A stretch of DNA of 37,576 nucleotides from Candidatus Magasanikiibacteriota bacterium (GCA_009694865.1 SICD01000006.1:1-37576), one strand, 5' to 3'; shown: positions 9,261-15,973, counted from the stretch's first letter. Notes: generated by a model from the sequence alone, not told the origin. Program-made: numbers and translations.

Positions 9261-9788
9261 ATGCTCACCATAAGACTACAAAGAGTCGGAAAAGCCAAAA
9301 AGCCAACCTATCGCCTTATCGTTTCCGAAAAGGCTCGCGACACGCAGGGAAATTATTTGGAACTTTTGGGAAGTTTCAACCCGCAGGTTAAAGAAAATCA
9401 GTTGGTTACCAAAACCGAACGTATTCAATATTGGATTGGCCAAGGAGCCACCATGTCGACCACCGTCAACAACTTGTTTGTTAAAGCTGGAATTGTAAAA
9501 GGCAAAATAGAAAAATCAGTTTTCCTCTCACAAAAACGCGCGGCTAAAATTGCGGAAAAGAAGTCCGCCCAAGGCGGATCCGCCTCTGGCGGAAAAGACG
9601 CGACACCAGCGCCTGTTGCGTCAGCCGCCCCAGTCGAAACACCCGCTCCCCAGCCACAGGCTTCTGAAGCCGCGCTTGCTCCAGTGGAAGCTCCCGTATC
9701 CGAACCAGCCCCGGCTCCGGAAGCAGTTGCACCAGCGCCAGAAGCGCCAGCAGCCGAAACTGCTCCCGTCGAAACGCCAGCTGCATAA
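9261..9788 (+). CDS. rpsP: 30S ribosomal protein bS16 with long Ala/Pro/Glu-rich C-terminal tail
   Basis: MLTIRLQRVGKAKKPTYRLIVSEKARDTQGNYLELLGSFNPQVKE...; start at 9261 rather than 9204, because 9204-9260 is the family C repeat. Confidence 0.95.
   Translation: MLTIRLQRVGKAKKPTYRLIVSEKARDTQGNYLELLGSFNPQVKENQLVTKTERIQYWIGQGATMSTTVNNLFVKAGIVKGKIEKSVFLSQKRAAKIAEKKSAQGGSASGGKDATPAPVASAAPVETPAPQPQASEAALAPVEAPVSEPAPAPEAVAPAPEAPAAETAPVETPAA
9563..9592. repeat. Family B palindromic element inside rpsP
   Basis: GTCCGCCCAAGGCGGATCCGCCTCTGGCGG, near-identical to the smc copy and in the same reading frame (SAQGGSASGG). Confidence 0.9.
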
Positions 9789-9803
9789 AAATTATAACAA
9801 CAA

Positions 9804-9836
9804 AAAATCCTGCACAAAAATGCGGGATTTTTTATA
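9804..9836 (+). terminator. Intrinsic terminator after rpsP
   Basis: aaaatcctgcacaaaaatgcgggattttttat. Confidence 0.7.
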
Positions 9837-9839
9837 TAC

Positions 9840-9872
9840 AAAAACAGTCCGCCTAAGCGAACTGTTTTATAG
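9840..9872. terminator. Probable terminator for the minus-strand small ORF
   Basis: aaaaACAGTtcgcttaggcggACTGTtttt on the minus strand. Confidence 0.6.
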
Positions 9873-9945
9873 GGACCACGAGTTGTAGATTGTTGGGTCC
9901 CCTCGGCGCGTGTCGTGGTAGCGCGCGCCGGAGATGTCGTCAGGA

Positions 9946-10125
9946 CTAGTCGTCCGGACCTTCCCCGCCCATCGCCATGTGGCGGAGTGGGCACTTCCGC
10001 ATCTCCTTGCAGTGGCCTTCCGGGCAATGGCCCTCCATGGCGACCATGCACCGGTCCCAGGCAACGCCTAGCGTGCAGGTCGTGGCGATCACGATCAGCG
10101 GCTTTCTCTCATCTGCCTTGCTCAT
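9946..10125 (-). CDS. Small Cys/His-rich protein (59 aa), function unknown
   Basis: MSKADERKPLIVIATTCTLGVAWDRCMVAMEGHCPEGHCKEMRKCPLRHMAMGGEGPDD. GGGAG Shine-Dalgarno upstream of ATG 10125, promoter TTGACT-17-TAGTGT and downstream terminator. Confidence 0.6.
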   Translation of the reverse strand: MSKADERKPLIVIATTCTLGVAWDRCMVAMEGHCPEGHCKEMRKCPLRHMAMGGEGPDD

Positions 10126-10297
10126 TTGGACACTCCCTATTTTGGATTTGATAAACACTAGCAAAAAATAGGCAGAGAGTCAATGACTTAACAAATTCGT
10201 CAATCAGCGTTATACTAACGACAGTAGTCTCTAGGGTCGTTTTGTTTGGTAGGAAGGAATTGAATCATTTAGCTGAAATACGAAAAATATTTTTGGA

Positions 10298-11800
10298 TTG
10301 GATATATTTTGTAATATGAAAGTGAAAAGTATTATAAAACAATTTCTCCCTACCACGTTCCTCAAAAAACTTCGCCCCCTGTACCACGGGGCGGTGGCTT
10401 TATGCGCCCATTATTATTTTGGCCAGCCGTCCAACAAACTCATCGTCATTGGTGTTACTGGCACTAACGGAAAAACCACCACCGTTAATTTAGCCGCCAA
10501 AATTCTTGTCGAAGCCGGATACAAAGTTGGTTACTCCAGCACCATTAATTTTAACGACGGCGGGGGAGAGCAGCCCAACACGTTTAAAATGACCATGCCG
10601 AGTGGCTGGCTTTTGCACAAGTGGCTCGCGACAATGGTTAAGCAAGGCGTACAGTATGCCGTGCTCGAAGTCTCCAGCGAAGGGTTAGCGCAGAACCGGC
10701 ACCTGGGGATTAATTTTGATGTCGCACTTATTACCAACCTCACGCCGGAACATATTGAATCGCATGGCGGGTTTGAAAAATATAAAGAAGCTAAAGGAAT
10801 TTTGTTTAAAGTTTTGAGCGAGCACCCGGTCAAGGTAAAAACTAGCGACAATCAAGTGAGGCTGGTGAGTGATGGGCGACGCAAAGGTCTTACACCCCCC
10901 GTGAGCCCCCCTCGAGGGGGGATTACCGACCAAGTAATCAAGAAAACAATTATTGTGAACGCGGACGATATGCATCGCGGGTTTTATAATCAGTTTAAAG
11001 CCCAGCAAAATTTATCGTATGGGGTGGAATGTAGCAAAGCCAGCCTCCAAGGAAGTAATGTGGTGTATCGCCCCAGCGGTGTGAGTTTCCGAGTGGAAGG
11101 ATTTGAAATTAACCTCCAGCTCAAAGGGCAATTTGATGTATATAACGCGCTGGCGGCCACCACTATTGCCCGTTCGCAAAATATAAGTTTTGCTATGTGC
11201 AAACAAGCGTTGGAAAAAGTGCCAGTGGTTCCCGGCCGAGTTGAGGTCATTTGTCATCCTGAGCGCAGCGAAGGATCTAGGTCGCATAGCCAACTAGATT
11301 CTTCGGCCGCGCCTCAGAATGACATAGTGAGACCCTTCACCGTCGTGGTTGATTACGCCTACGAGCCGGAAGAAATGCGCCAGCTTTACGAAACCATCAA
11401 ACGTTGGCCACACCAAGGCATCGTCCAAATCCTGGGAGCAACCGGCGGCGGACGCGACAAAGCGCGCATTAAAATTTTAGGAAAAATGGCCGGAGAAAAA
11501 GCGCGTTTGGTTTTTATTACCACCGATGACCCATACGATGACGACCCGGGAAAACTTGCCGCGGAAATGTCTACCGGAAGTATTGAGGTTGGAAAAAAAA
11601 TAGGCGATGATTGTATTATTGAACTCGACCGCCGCGTAGCGATTCGTCGGGCGTTTCAATCGGCCGCCCCCGGGGACATTGTCCTCATTACCGGCAAAGG
11701 CGCTGACCAAAAAATGTGCCTGGCAAACGGGCGAACGATTGATTGGGATGATCGTACTGTGGCGCGAGAGGAACTTTTAAAAATGTCAAAATCCAAATGA
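10298..11800 (+). CDS. murE: Mur ligase, UDP-N-acetylmuramyl-tripeptide synthetase (MurE)-like
   Basis: GVTGTNGKTTTVNLAAKIL, EVSSEGLAQNRHLGINFDVALITNLTPEHIESHG, VVDYAYEPEEMRQLYETIK, GATGGGRDKARI. Start may be ATG 10316. Confidence 0.9.
   Translation: MDIFCNMKVKSIIKQFLPTTFLKKLRPLYHGAVALCAHYYFGQPSNKLIVIGVTGTNGKTTTVNLAAKILVEAGYKVGYSSTINFNDGGGEQPNTFKMTMPSGWLLHKWLATMVKQGVQYAVLEVSSEGLAQNRHLGINFDVALITNLTPEHIESHGGFEKYKEAKGILFKVLSEHPVKVKTSDNQVRLVSDGRRKGLTPPVSPPRGGITDQVIKKTIIVNADDMHRGFYNQFKAQQNLSYGVECSKASLQGSNVVYRPSGVSFRVEGFEINLQLKGQFDVYNALAATTIARSQNISFAMCKQALEKVPVVPGRVEVICHPERSEGSRSHSQLDSSAAPQNDIVRPFTVVVDYAYEPEEMRQLYETIKRWPHQGIVQILGATGGGRDKARIKILGKMAGEKARLVFITTDDPYDDDPGKLAAEMSTGSIEVGKKIGDDCIIELDRRVAIRRAFQSAAPGDIVLITGKGADQKMCLANGRTIDWDDRTVAREELLKMSKSK
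10891..10926. repeat. Family G palindromic element inside the murE-like gene
   Basis: acaccccccgtgagcccccctcgaggggggatta; encodes TPPVSPPRGGI. Inverse-orientation relative of the second smc element. Confidence 0.7.
11251..11326. repeat. Family A palindromic element inside the murE-like gene
   Basis: TTGTCATCCTGAGCGCAGCGAAGGATCTAG...CTAGATTCTTCGGCCGCGCCTCAGAATGACAT; encodes CHPERSEGSRSHSQLDSSAAPQND. Confidence 0.9.
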
Positions 11801-11833
11801 CAAATGTCAAATTTCTGGTTGTGGATAGAGACC

Positions 11834-11936
11834 TTGACAAAAACGTGCTAGGGTGTTATTCTATACTTAGTTATCAATTAGTGACCACATACGCGCAAGC
11901 GTACCAACAAAACGCCCGAAAGGGTGTTTTTGTTAT
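11834..11936 (+). ncRNA. Candidate short RNA or leader: promoter, two GNRA hairpins, intrinsic terminator
   Basis: TTGACA-17-TATTCT (11834-11862), hairpin TACGC-GCAA-GCGTA, then ACGCCC-GAAA-GGGTGT plus TTTTTGTT. Confidence 0.5.
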
Positions 11937-12082
11937 TTATAAAATGACTCTCACCCGAGGGTTGTTTTTTTACACTTGACTTTTCTTTTTCACATATGCT
12001 ATTCTATATCTCGAACCGCAGTACTGGTGGCCTGGCGAATGCCGAGTCCACACCTGTCGACAGACTGCTCTGTAAAACAAGA

Positions 12083-12469
12083 ATGTTTCTGAATACTATG
12101 GAAGCCGATCAACAATTCGTCGAAGATGTCATTAGGGCGATTGTCAACAACCCTTCTGACGTTAAGACCACTCGGATAATCGACGAGCGCGGCGTACTCA
12201 TTTCCTTGGATGTGAATCCAGCGGACATGGGTTACGTTATTGGCCGCCAGGGCCAAACCGCTCGCTCGGTACGCACGCTTCTTAAGATTGTAGGCGCCAA
12301 AAATAACGCCCGCGTTAACCTTAAGATCAACGAGCCAATTGGTGGCAAAGGCCCGGGCCATGGACCAATGGGTGGTGGCATGGGTGGATCAATGGGAAGT
12401 TCAACAATGAGCCAGCCAATGGTGAACGAACCAATTGACACCAGCGCCGTCGATAACTTGAACATCTAA
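12083..12469 (+). CDS. khpA: KH-domain RNA-binding protein (KhpA-like) with Gly/Met-rich tail
   Basis: FVEDVIRAIVNNPSDVKTTRIIDERGVLISLDVNPADMGYVIGRQGQTARSVRTLLKIVG; GxxG loop GRQG. Start could also be 12098. Confidence 0.88.
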   Translation: MFLNTMEADQQFVEDVIRAIVNNPSDVKTTRIIDERGVLISLDVNPADMGYVIGRQGQTARSVRTLLKIVGAKNNARVNLKINEPIGGKGPGHGPMGGGMGGSMGSSTMSQPMVNEPIDTSAVDNLNI

Positions 12470-12485
12470 AAGTTAGACAACTAGA

Positions 12486-12521
12486 GCCACCCTGTGATAG
12501 CATCAAGGGGTGGTTTTATTT
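12486..12521 (+). terminator. Intrinsic terminator after the KH gene
   Basis: CCACCCtgtgatagcatcaaGGGGTGG TTTTATTTT. Confidence 0.8.
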
Positions 12522-12628
12522 TAATATGATGCGAATCTACAAATGCTATGCGAATCTACAAATATTCGAATCGATTGGCATTAGCATATTGGTAGATTCG
12601 AATGTTATCCGTAGATTAGCATCATAGT
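12522..12628. repeat. Nested inverted repeat immediately upstream of trmD
   Basis: ATGATGCgAATCTAC ... GTAGATTaGCATCAT outer arms; inner TGCGAATCTACAAAT direct copies and GGTAGATTCGAAT inverse. Confidence 0.8.
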
Positions 12629-12631
12629 GAT

Positions 12632-13417
12632 ATGCAATTCGACATTCTCACCCTTTTCCCCGACATCATTTATAATTATACTGATGAAAGCATCCTGGGC
12701 CGTGCCCAAAAGCAAGGCATTATTAAGGTCCGCGCGCATAACTTTAGGGCGTTTGCCAATAACAAATGGCGTCATGTAGATGAAAAGCCCTACGGCGGGG
12801 GTCCCGGAATGATTTTACAGGTTGAGCCGATTTATGAATGCCTCAAATCAATCGGCGTATTGTCATTGCGAGGAGCCCGAAAGGGCGACGCGGCAATCCC
12901 CCTGCTTGCGAAACCAGTGTCGGCAAAAGGGAGATTGCTTCGCTCCGCTCGCAATGACAAGACAAAGGTGATTGTGATGGACCCGGCCGGAAAGAAATTT
13001 GACCAGCGGATGGCGGAGAAGTATAGTAAACTCGATAGACTCGTGTTTATTTGTGGTCGCTATGAAGGCTTTGACGCGCGGATTTATAAACTGGCAGATG
13101 AGCGCGTTTCGGTAGGGGATTATGTGTTGGCGGGAGGGGAGCTGCCGGCCTTGACGATTGTGGAGGCGGTGTCGCGGCTTATCCCGGGGGTTTTGGGAAA
13201 CGAAGAATCGCTCGCGGTAGAGACCTTCGGCACATCAACACATCAACACATCAACACATCAACACGTGCTGAAGTGTTGCAGTGTTCAAGTGTTGCAGTG
13301 AAGGAGTATCCACAGTACACTCGTCCCGAGAATTTTATGGGAATGAAAGTGCCGCCGGTGTTGTTGAGTGGTAATCATAAAGAGATTGAAGAATGGAGAA
13401 GAAAACAGACTAAATAG
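12632..13417 (+). CDS. trmD: tRNA (guanine-N1)-methyltransferase TrmD with two repeat-derived insertions
   Basis: MQFDILTLFPDII, YGGGPGMILQVEPI, VFICGRYEGFDARI, SVGDYVLAGGELPALTIVEAVSRLIPGVLG, YPQYTRPENFMGMKVPPVLLSGNHKEIEEWRRKQ. Confidence 0.96.
   Translation: MQFDILTLFPDIIYNYTDESILGRAQKQGIIKVRAHNFRAFANNKWRHVDEKPYGGGPGMILQVEPIYECLKSIGVLSLRGARKGDAAIPLLAKPVSAKGRLLRSARNDKTKVIVMDPAGKKFDQRMAEKYSKLDRLVFICGRYEGFDARIYKLADERVSVGDYVLAGGELPALTIVEAVSRLIPGVLGNEESLAVETFGTSTHQHINTSTRAEVLQCSSVAVKEYPQYTRPENFMGMKVPPVLLSGNHKEIEEWRRKQTK
12860..12960. repeat. Family A-like palindromic element inside trmD
   Basis: TTGTCATTGCGAGGAGCCCG...GGCAATCCC ... GGGAGATTGCTTCGCTCCGCTCGCAATGACAA; encodes LSLRGARKGDAAIPLLAKPVSAKGRLLRSARND. 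Confidence 0.92.
13228..13302. repeat. Microsatellite-like/palindromic insertion inside trmD
   Basis: cacatcaacacatcaacacatcaacacatcaacacgtgctgaagtgttgcagtgttcaagtgttgcag; encodes TSTHQHINTSTRAEVLQCSSVAV. Confidence 0.8.
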
Positions 13418-13456
13418 ATATTGAAAAAAATATTAAGAAAATATTGAAAAGAGATT

Positions 13457-13705
13457 ATGGTGGATGATGTGATTGTCAAAAATTCTGGTATTGACAAGAA
13501 AGGTAGTTTTGCTGCTCGTAATTTCAAGAAAGGCGAAACGGTGATTAAATGGAGATCGCCAAAAAAATTAACTAAAGCAGAAGTTGATAGTTTACCGGAA
13601 TCAGAAAAATTTTACGTTTCGAGCTATAAACCCGGCGAGTATATACTTCAACTCCATCATTTTGAGTGTCATTGTGGAAGCAAGAATTGTAGAAAGTTTA
13701 TTTGA
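13457..13705 (+). CDS. SET-domain-like short protein, probably internally deleted
   Basis: GIDKKGSFAARNFKKGETVIKW (SET N-terminal motif) and C-terminal CHCGSKNCRKFI (post-SET-like); the central NHxCxPN region is absent. Confidence 0.65.
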   Translation: MVDDVIVKNSGIDKKGSFAARNFKKGETVIKWRSPKKLTKAEVDSLPESEKFYVSSYKPGEYILQLHHFECHCGSKNCRKFI

Positions 13706-13745
13706 CTTTCGAAGAGGTTTTCGATTTTTGGTATAATTAAGTCGT

Positions 13746-14462
13746 ATGACTGACGAAGAAATACGATTAGAAGCTATAGAGTTTGCGCGTCGAAACAAAA
13801 ATAAAATTGCGCGCTCTCTTACTGACACACATGTTTTTGCTCCGGAAGCAGCTCCGGTGTCTTTTTTCATGGCTGGTTCGCCAGGTGCCGGCAAAACAGA
13901 ACTTTCTAAGCGTTTAATTGAAAATGAGGAAGGAGCCGAGACTCCGCGAGTTGTGCGGATAGATGGAGACGATATCAGGCCTAAAATTCCTGGTTATTTA
14001 GGGAATAATTCGCACTTATTCAATGGAGCTGTTTCTTTGATTGTTGAGAAAATACATGATCTTGTTCTGCACAACAGTCAATCATTTGTTTTTGACGGCA
14101 TCATGTCCAAATATGAGAAAGCCCTACAGAATATTGACCGATCCTTGGCAAAAAAGCGTTACGTTGTTATTTTTTACATATACCAGGACCCTTTAGTTGC
14201 GTGGAGGTTTACAGAAAAGCGAGAAAAAGTTGAGGGTCGTAATATTCCTAAGGAAGCTTTTATTGAAGAATTTTTTGGAGCCCATGACGCCGTTAACAAG
14301 GTTCACCAGAATTACGGTCAAAAAGTGAGGATATTTATTGTAAAAAAAGACTTTGAGAAGAATAACGTTGAAGATATTAGGATAATGAAGAAAGAGATCT
14401 CTTCTGTTGACCAATTTATAGGCAAGTTGTATACTAAAAATGAGCTTGAAAGACTTCTATGA
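13746..14462 (+). CDS. Zeta-toxin-like P-loop kinase
   Basis: FFMAGSPGAGKTELSKRLIEN Walker A; RIDGDDIRPKIPGY; FVFDGIMSKYEKALQNIDRSLAKKRYVVIFYIYQDPLVAWRFTEKRE. Confidence 0.82.
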   Translation: MTDEEIRLEAIEFARRNKNKIARSLTDTHVFAPEAAPVSFFMAGSPGAGKTELSKRLIENEEGAETPRVVRIDGDDIRPKIPGYLGNNSHLFNGAVSLIVEKIHDLVLHNSQSFVFDGIMSKYEKALQNIDRSLAKKRYVVIFYIYQDPLVAWRFTEKREKVEGRNIPKEAFIEEFFGAHDAVNKVHQNYGQKVRIFIVKKDFEKNNVEDIRIMKKEISSVDQFIGKLYTKNELERLL

Positions 14463-14659
14463 AATTATCAGGTTTATTTAGAAAAAACGCAGGGCAGCCA
14501 GCAGGGCGATCCTCTCAAACCAGCAAATTCGCGTCGTTTTTTTTGCATGCCTCCGAAAAAGAAAAAATGGCAGTAATAAGAAAAGCAGCCGAAGAGTCTA
14601 ATCGGGATCAGCGTGAGACATACGCCCGAGCGCAGATCCAGCTTAAGACTCAGGAGTAA
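14459..14659 (+). CDS. Small hypothetical protein overlapping the zeta-like gene by 4 nt (ATGA)
   Basis: 66 aa, translationally coupled; followed by a terminator at 14669-14701. Confidence 0.5.
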   Translation: MKLSGLFRKNAGQPAGRSSQTSKFASFFLHASEKEKMAVIRKAAEESNRDQRETYARAQIQLKTQE

Positions 14660-14667
14660 AAAAATAA

Positions 14668-14701
14668 TCTCCACCACACGCAACTGGTGGAGATGCTTTT
14701 T
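14668..14701 (+). terminator. Intrinsic terminator
   Basis: ctCCACCacacgcaactGGTGGagatgcttttt. Confidence 0.65.
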
Positions 14702-14707
14702 CTAAGT

Positions 14708-15292
14708 ATGCCTAACCTCAAACCCATCGCCAACTTCCTCTACGAAGTCGGCATGCTCAATCGCACCCCGCGGAGTGGTTTTCAATTCCTGGGCAGTGGT
14801 GACCAAAGTGTGGCCGAACACAGTTTTCGCACGGCCATCATCAGCTATGTGCTGGGCACTATGGACGGTACGGTTGACGTTGGCAAAATGTTAAAAGAAG
14901 CGTTGTTCCACGACCTCGGCGAAGCGCGTGTATCTGACCTTAACCACACGCACCAAAAATATAATGAACGGAGGCAACTGGACGCAGTAAAAGATGTGTC
15001 CGCCACGCTCCCGTTTGGCGATGAAATTCTTCACACGTATGAAGAACACGAAAGCCGCAGCACGCCGGAATCAGTTTTAGTAAAAGACGCCGACACACTC
15101 GAATGGATTATCTCCCTCAAAGAACAAGTGGATGTGGGTAACGAGCGCGCGATGAGCTGGATTAATTTCGCCAAATCCAAACTTAAAAGCGATACTGCCA
15201 AAAAGCTGGCGGAAGAAATTTTATCTACGGATTCGAATGAATGGTGGGGTGGGCAACCCGGCGGTGAGGCGTGGATGACCCATAACCCTTGA
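14708..15292 (+). CDS. HD-domain protein (YfbR/5'-deoxynucleotidase-like)
   Basis: VAEHSFRTAIISYVLG...LKEALFHDLGEARVSDLNHTHQKY...LVKDADTLEWIISLKE. Natural start MPNLKPIANFLYEVGML at 14708. Confidence 0.88.
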   Translation: MPNLKPIANFLYEVGMLNRTPRSGFQFLGSGDQSVAEHSFRTAIISYVLGTMDGTVDVGKMLKEALFHDLGEARVSDLNHTHQKYNERRQLDAVKDVSATLPFGDEILHTYEEHESRSTPESVLVKDADTLEWIISLKEQVDVGNERAMSWINFAKSKLKSDTAKKLAEEILSTDSNEWWGGQPGGEAWMTHNP

Positions 15293-15328
15293 CAAGGATA
15301 AAGTACTGGTATATACTAAGTATATACT
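15289..15328 (+). promoter_or_regulatory. Promoter and palindromic operator of the TA module
   Basis: TTGACA-18-TATACT, with perfect inverted repeat GTATATACT-A-AGTATATAC (15310-15328) covering the -10. Confidence 0.8.
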
Positions 15329-15345
15329 TTGTAAACATTATAATT

Positions 15346-15633
15346 ATGACTAGCATAATCAACGTTAAAGTAGATTCTAAAATTAAAACCAAAGCCCAGA
15401 AAGTTGCCGCTGAAATGGGTGTCAGTTTAAGCGCGGTGGTCAATGCGTACCTTCGAGATTTAATTAGAACCGAAACACTCTTTGTGAGTACTCGTCACGC
15501 GCGACCATCAGAATGGCTCTTGAACGCAATACGAGAAGGGGAGGAAGATATGAAACATGGCCGGTACGTTAGTTTTAATTCCACTGATAAAGCATTGCGC
15601 CATCTTGATAGTCTCAAGAAAAAAAGATCCTAA
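15346..15633 (+). CDS. RelB/DinJ-family antitoxin
   Basis: MTSIINVKVDSKIKTKAQKVAAEMGVSLSAVVNAYLRDLIRTETLFV, ribbon-helix-helix-type N-terminus. Confidence 0.88.
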   Translation: MTSIINVKVDSKIKTKAQKVAAEMGVSLSAVVNAYLRDLIRTETLFVSTRHARPSEWLLNAIREGEEDMKHGRYVSFNSTDKALRHLDSLKKKRS

Positions 15634-15649
15634 AAAATTTTAGGAGGCT

Positions 15650-15907
15650 ATGCGTATCATATTTCAGCGTCGTTTTGATAAGGATTACAAAAAAGCCCCA
15701 CCGCAGGTTCAGGACGCTTTTCAGGAACGCCTACAATTATTTTCCCAGAACCCTTTTCATCCATTCCTCCGCAATCATAAACTTTTTGGCTCATACCTAC
15801 ACCATCGTAGCATTAATGTTACTGGTGATTGGCGTGCGGTTTATCGTCCAATCGGAGAGAGCGAAGTTTGGTTTACTACCATTGGAACCCACAGTAAATT
15901 GTACTAA
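15650..15907 (+). CDS. RelE/ParE/YafQ-family toxin
   Basis: RIIFQRRFDKDYKKAPPQVQDAFQERLQLFSQNPFHPFLRNHKLFGSYLHHRSINVTGDWRAVYRPIGESEVWFTTIGTHSKLY. Confidence 0.88.
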   Translation: MRIIFQRRFDKDYKKAPPQVQDAFQERLQLFSQNPFHPFLRNHKLFGSYLHHRSINVTGDWRAVYRPIGESEVWFTTIGTHSKLY

Positions 15908-15973
15908 TAGTGGTTATGAACGCCCGTCATCCGCCTTTTGGCAATCATTTTTGCGTTTGGTTTTCAGCAGGTG

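Noticed and set aside
9425-10051. ORF 9425-10051 (-), 208 aa
   Set aside because: Antisense to the Ala/Pro-rich rpsP tail, giving artefactual Gly/Ala repeats.
11797-11979. ORF 11797-11979 (+), 60 aa
   Set aside because: Spans a repeat remnant, a promoter, two hairpins and a terminator; no SD and no recognisable protein pattern.
13228-13262. CRISPR array or VNTR from the acatcaacac repeats
   Set aside because: Units are about 10 bp without spacers and lie in frame within trmD; not a CRISPR.
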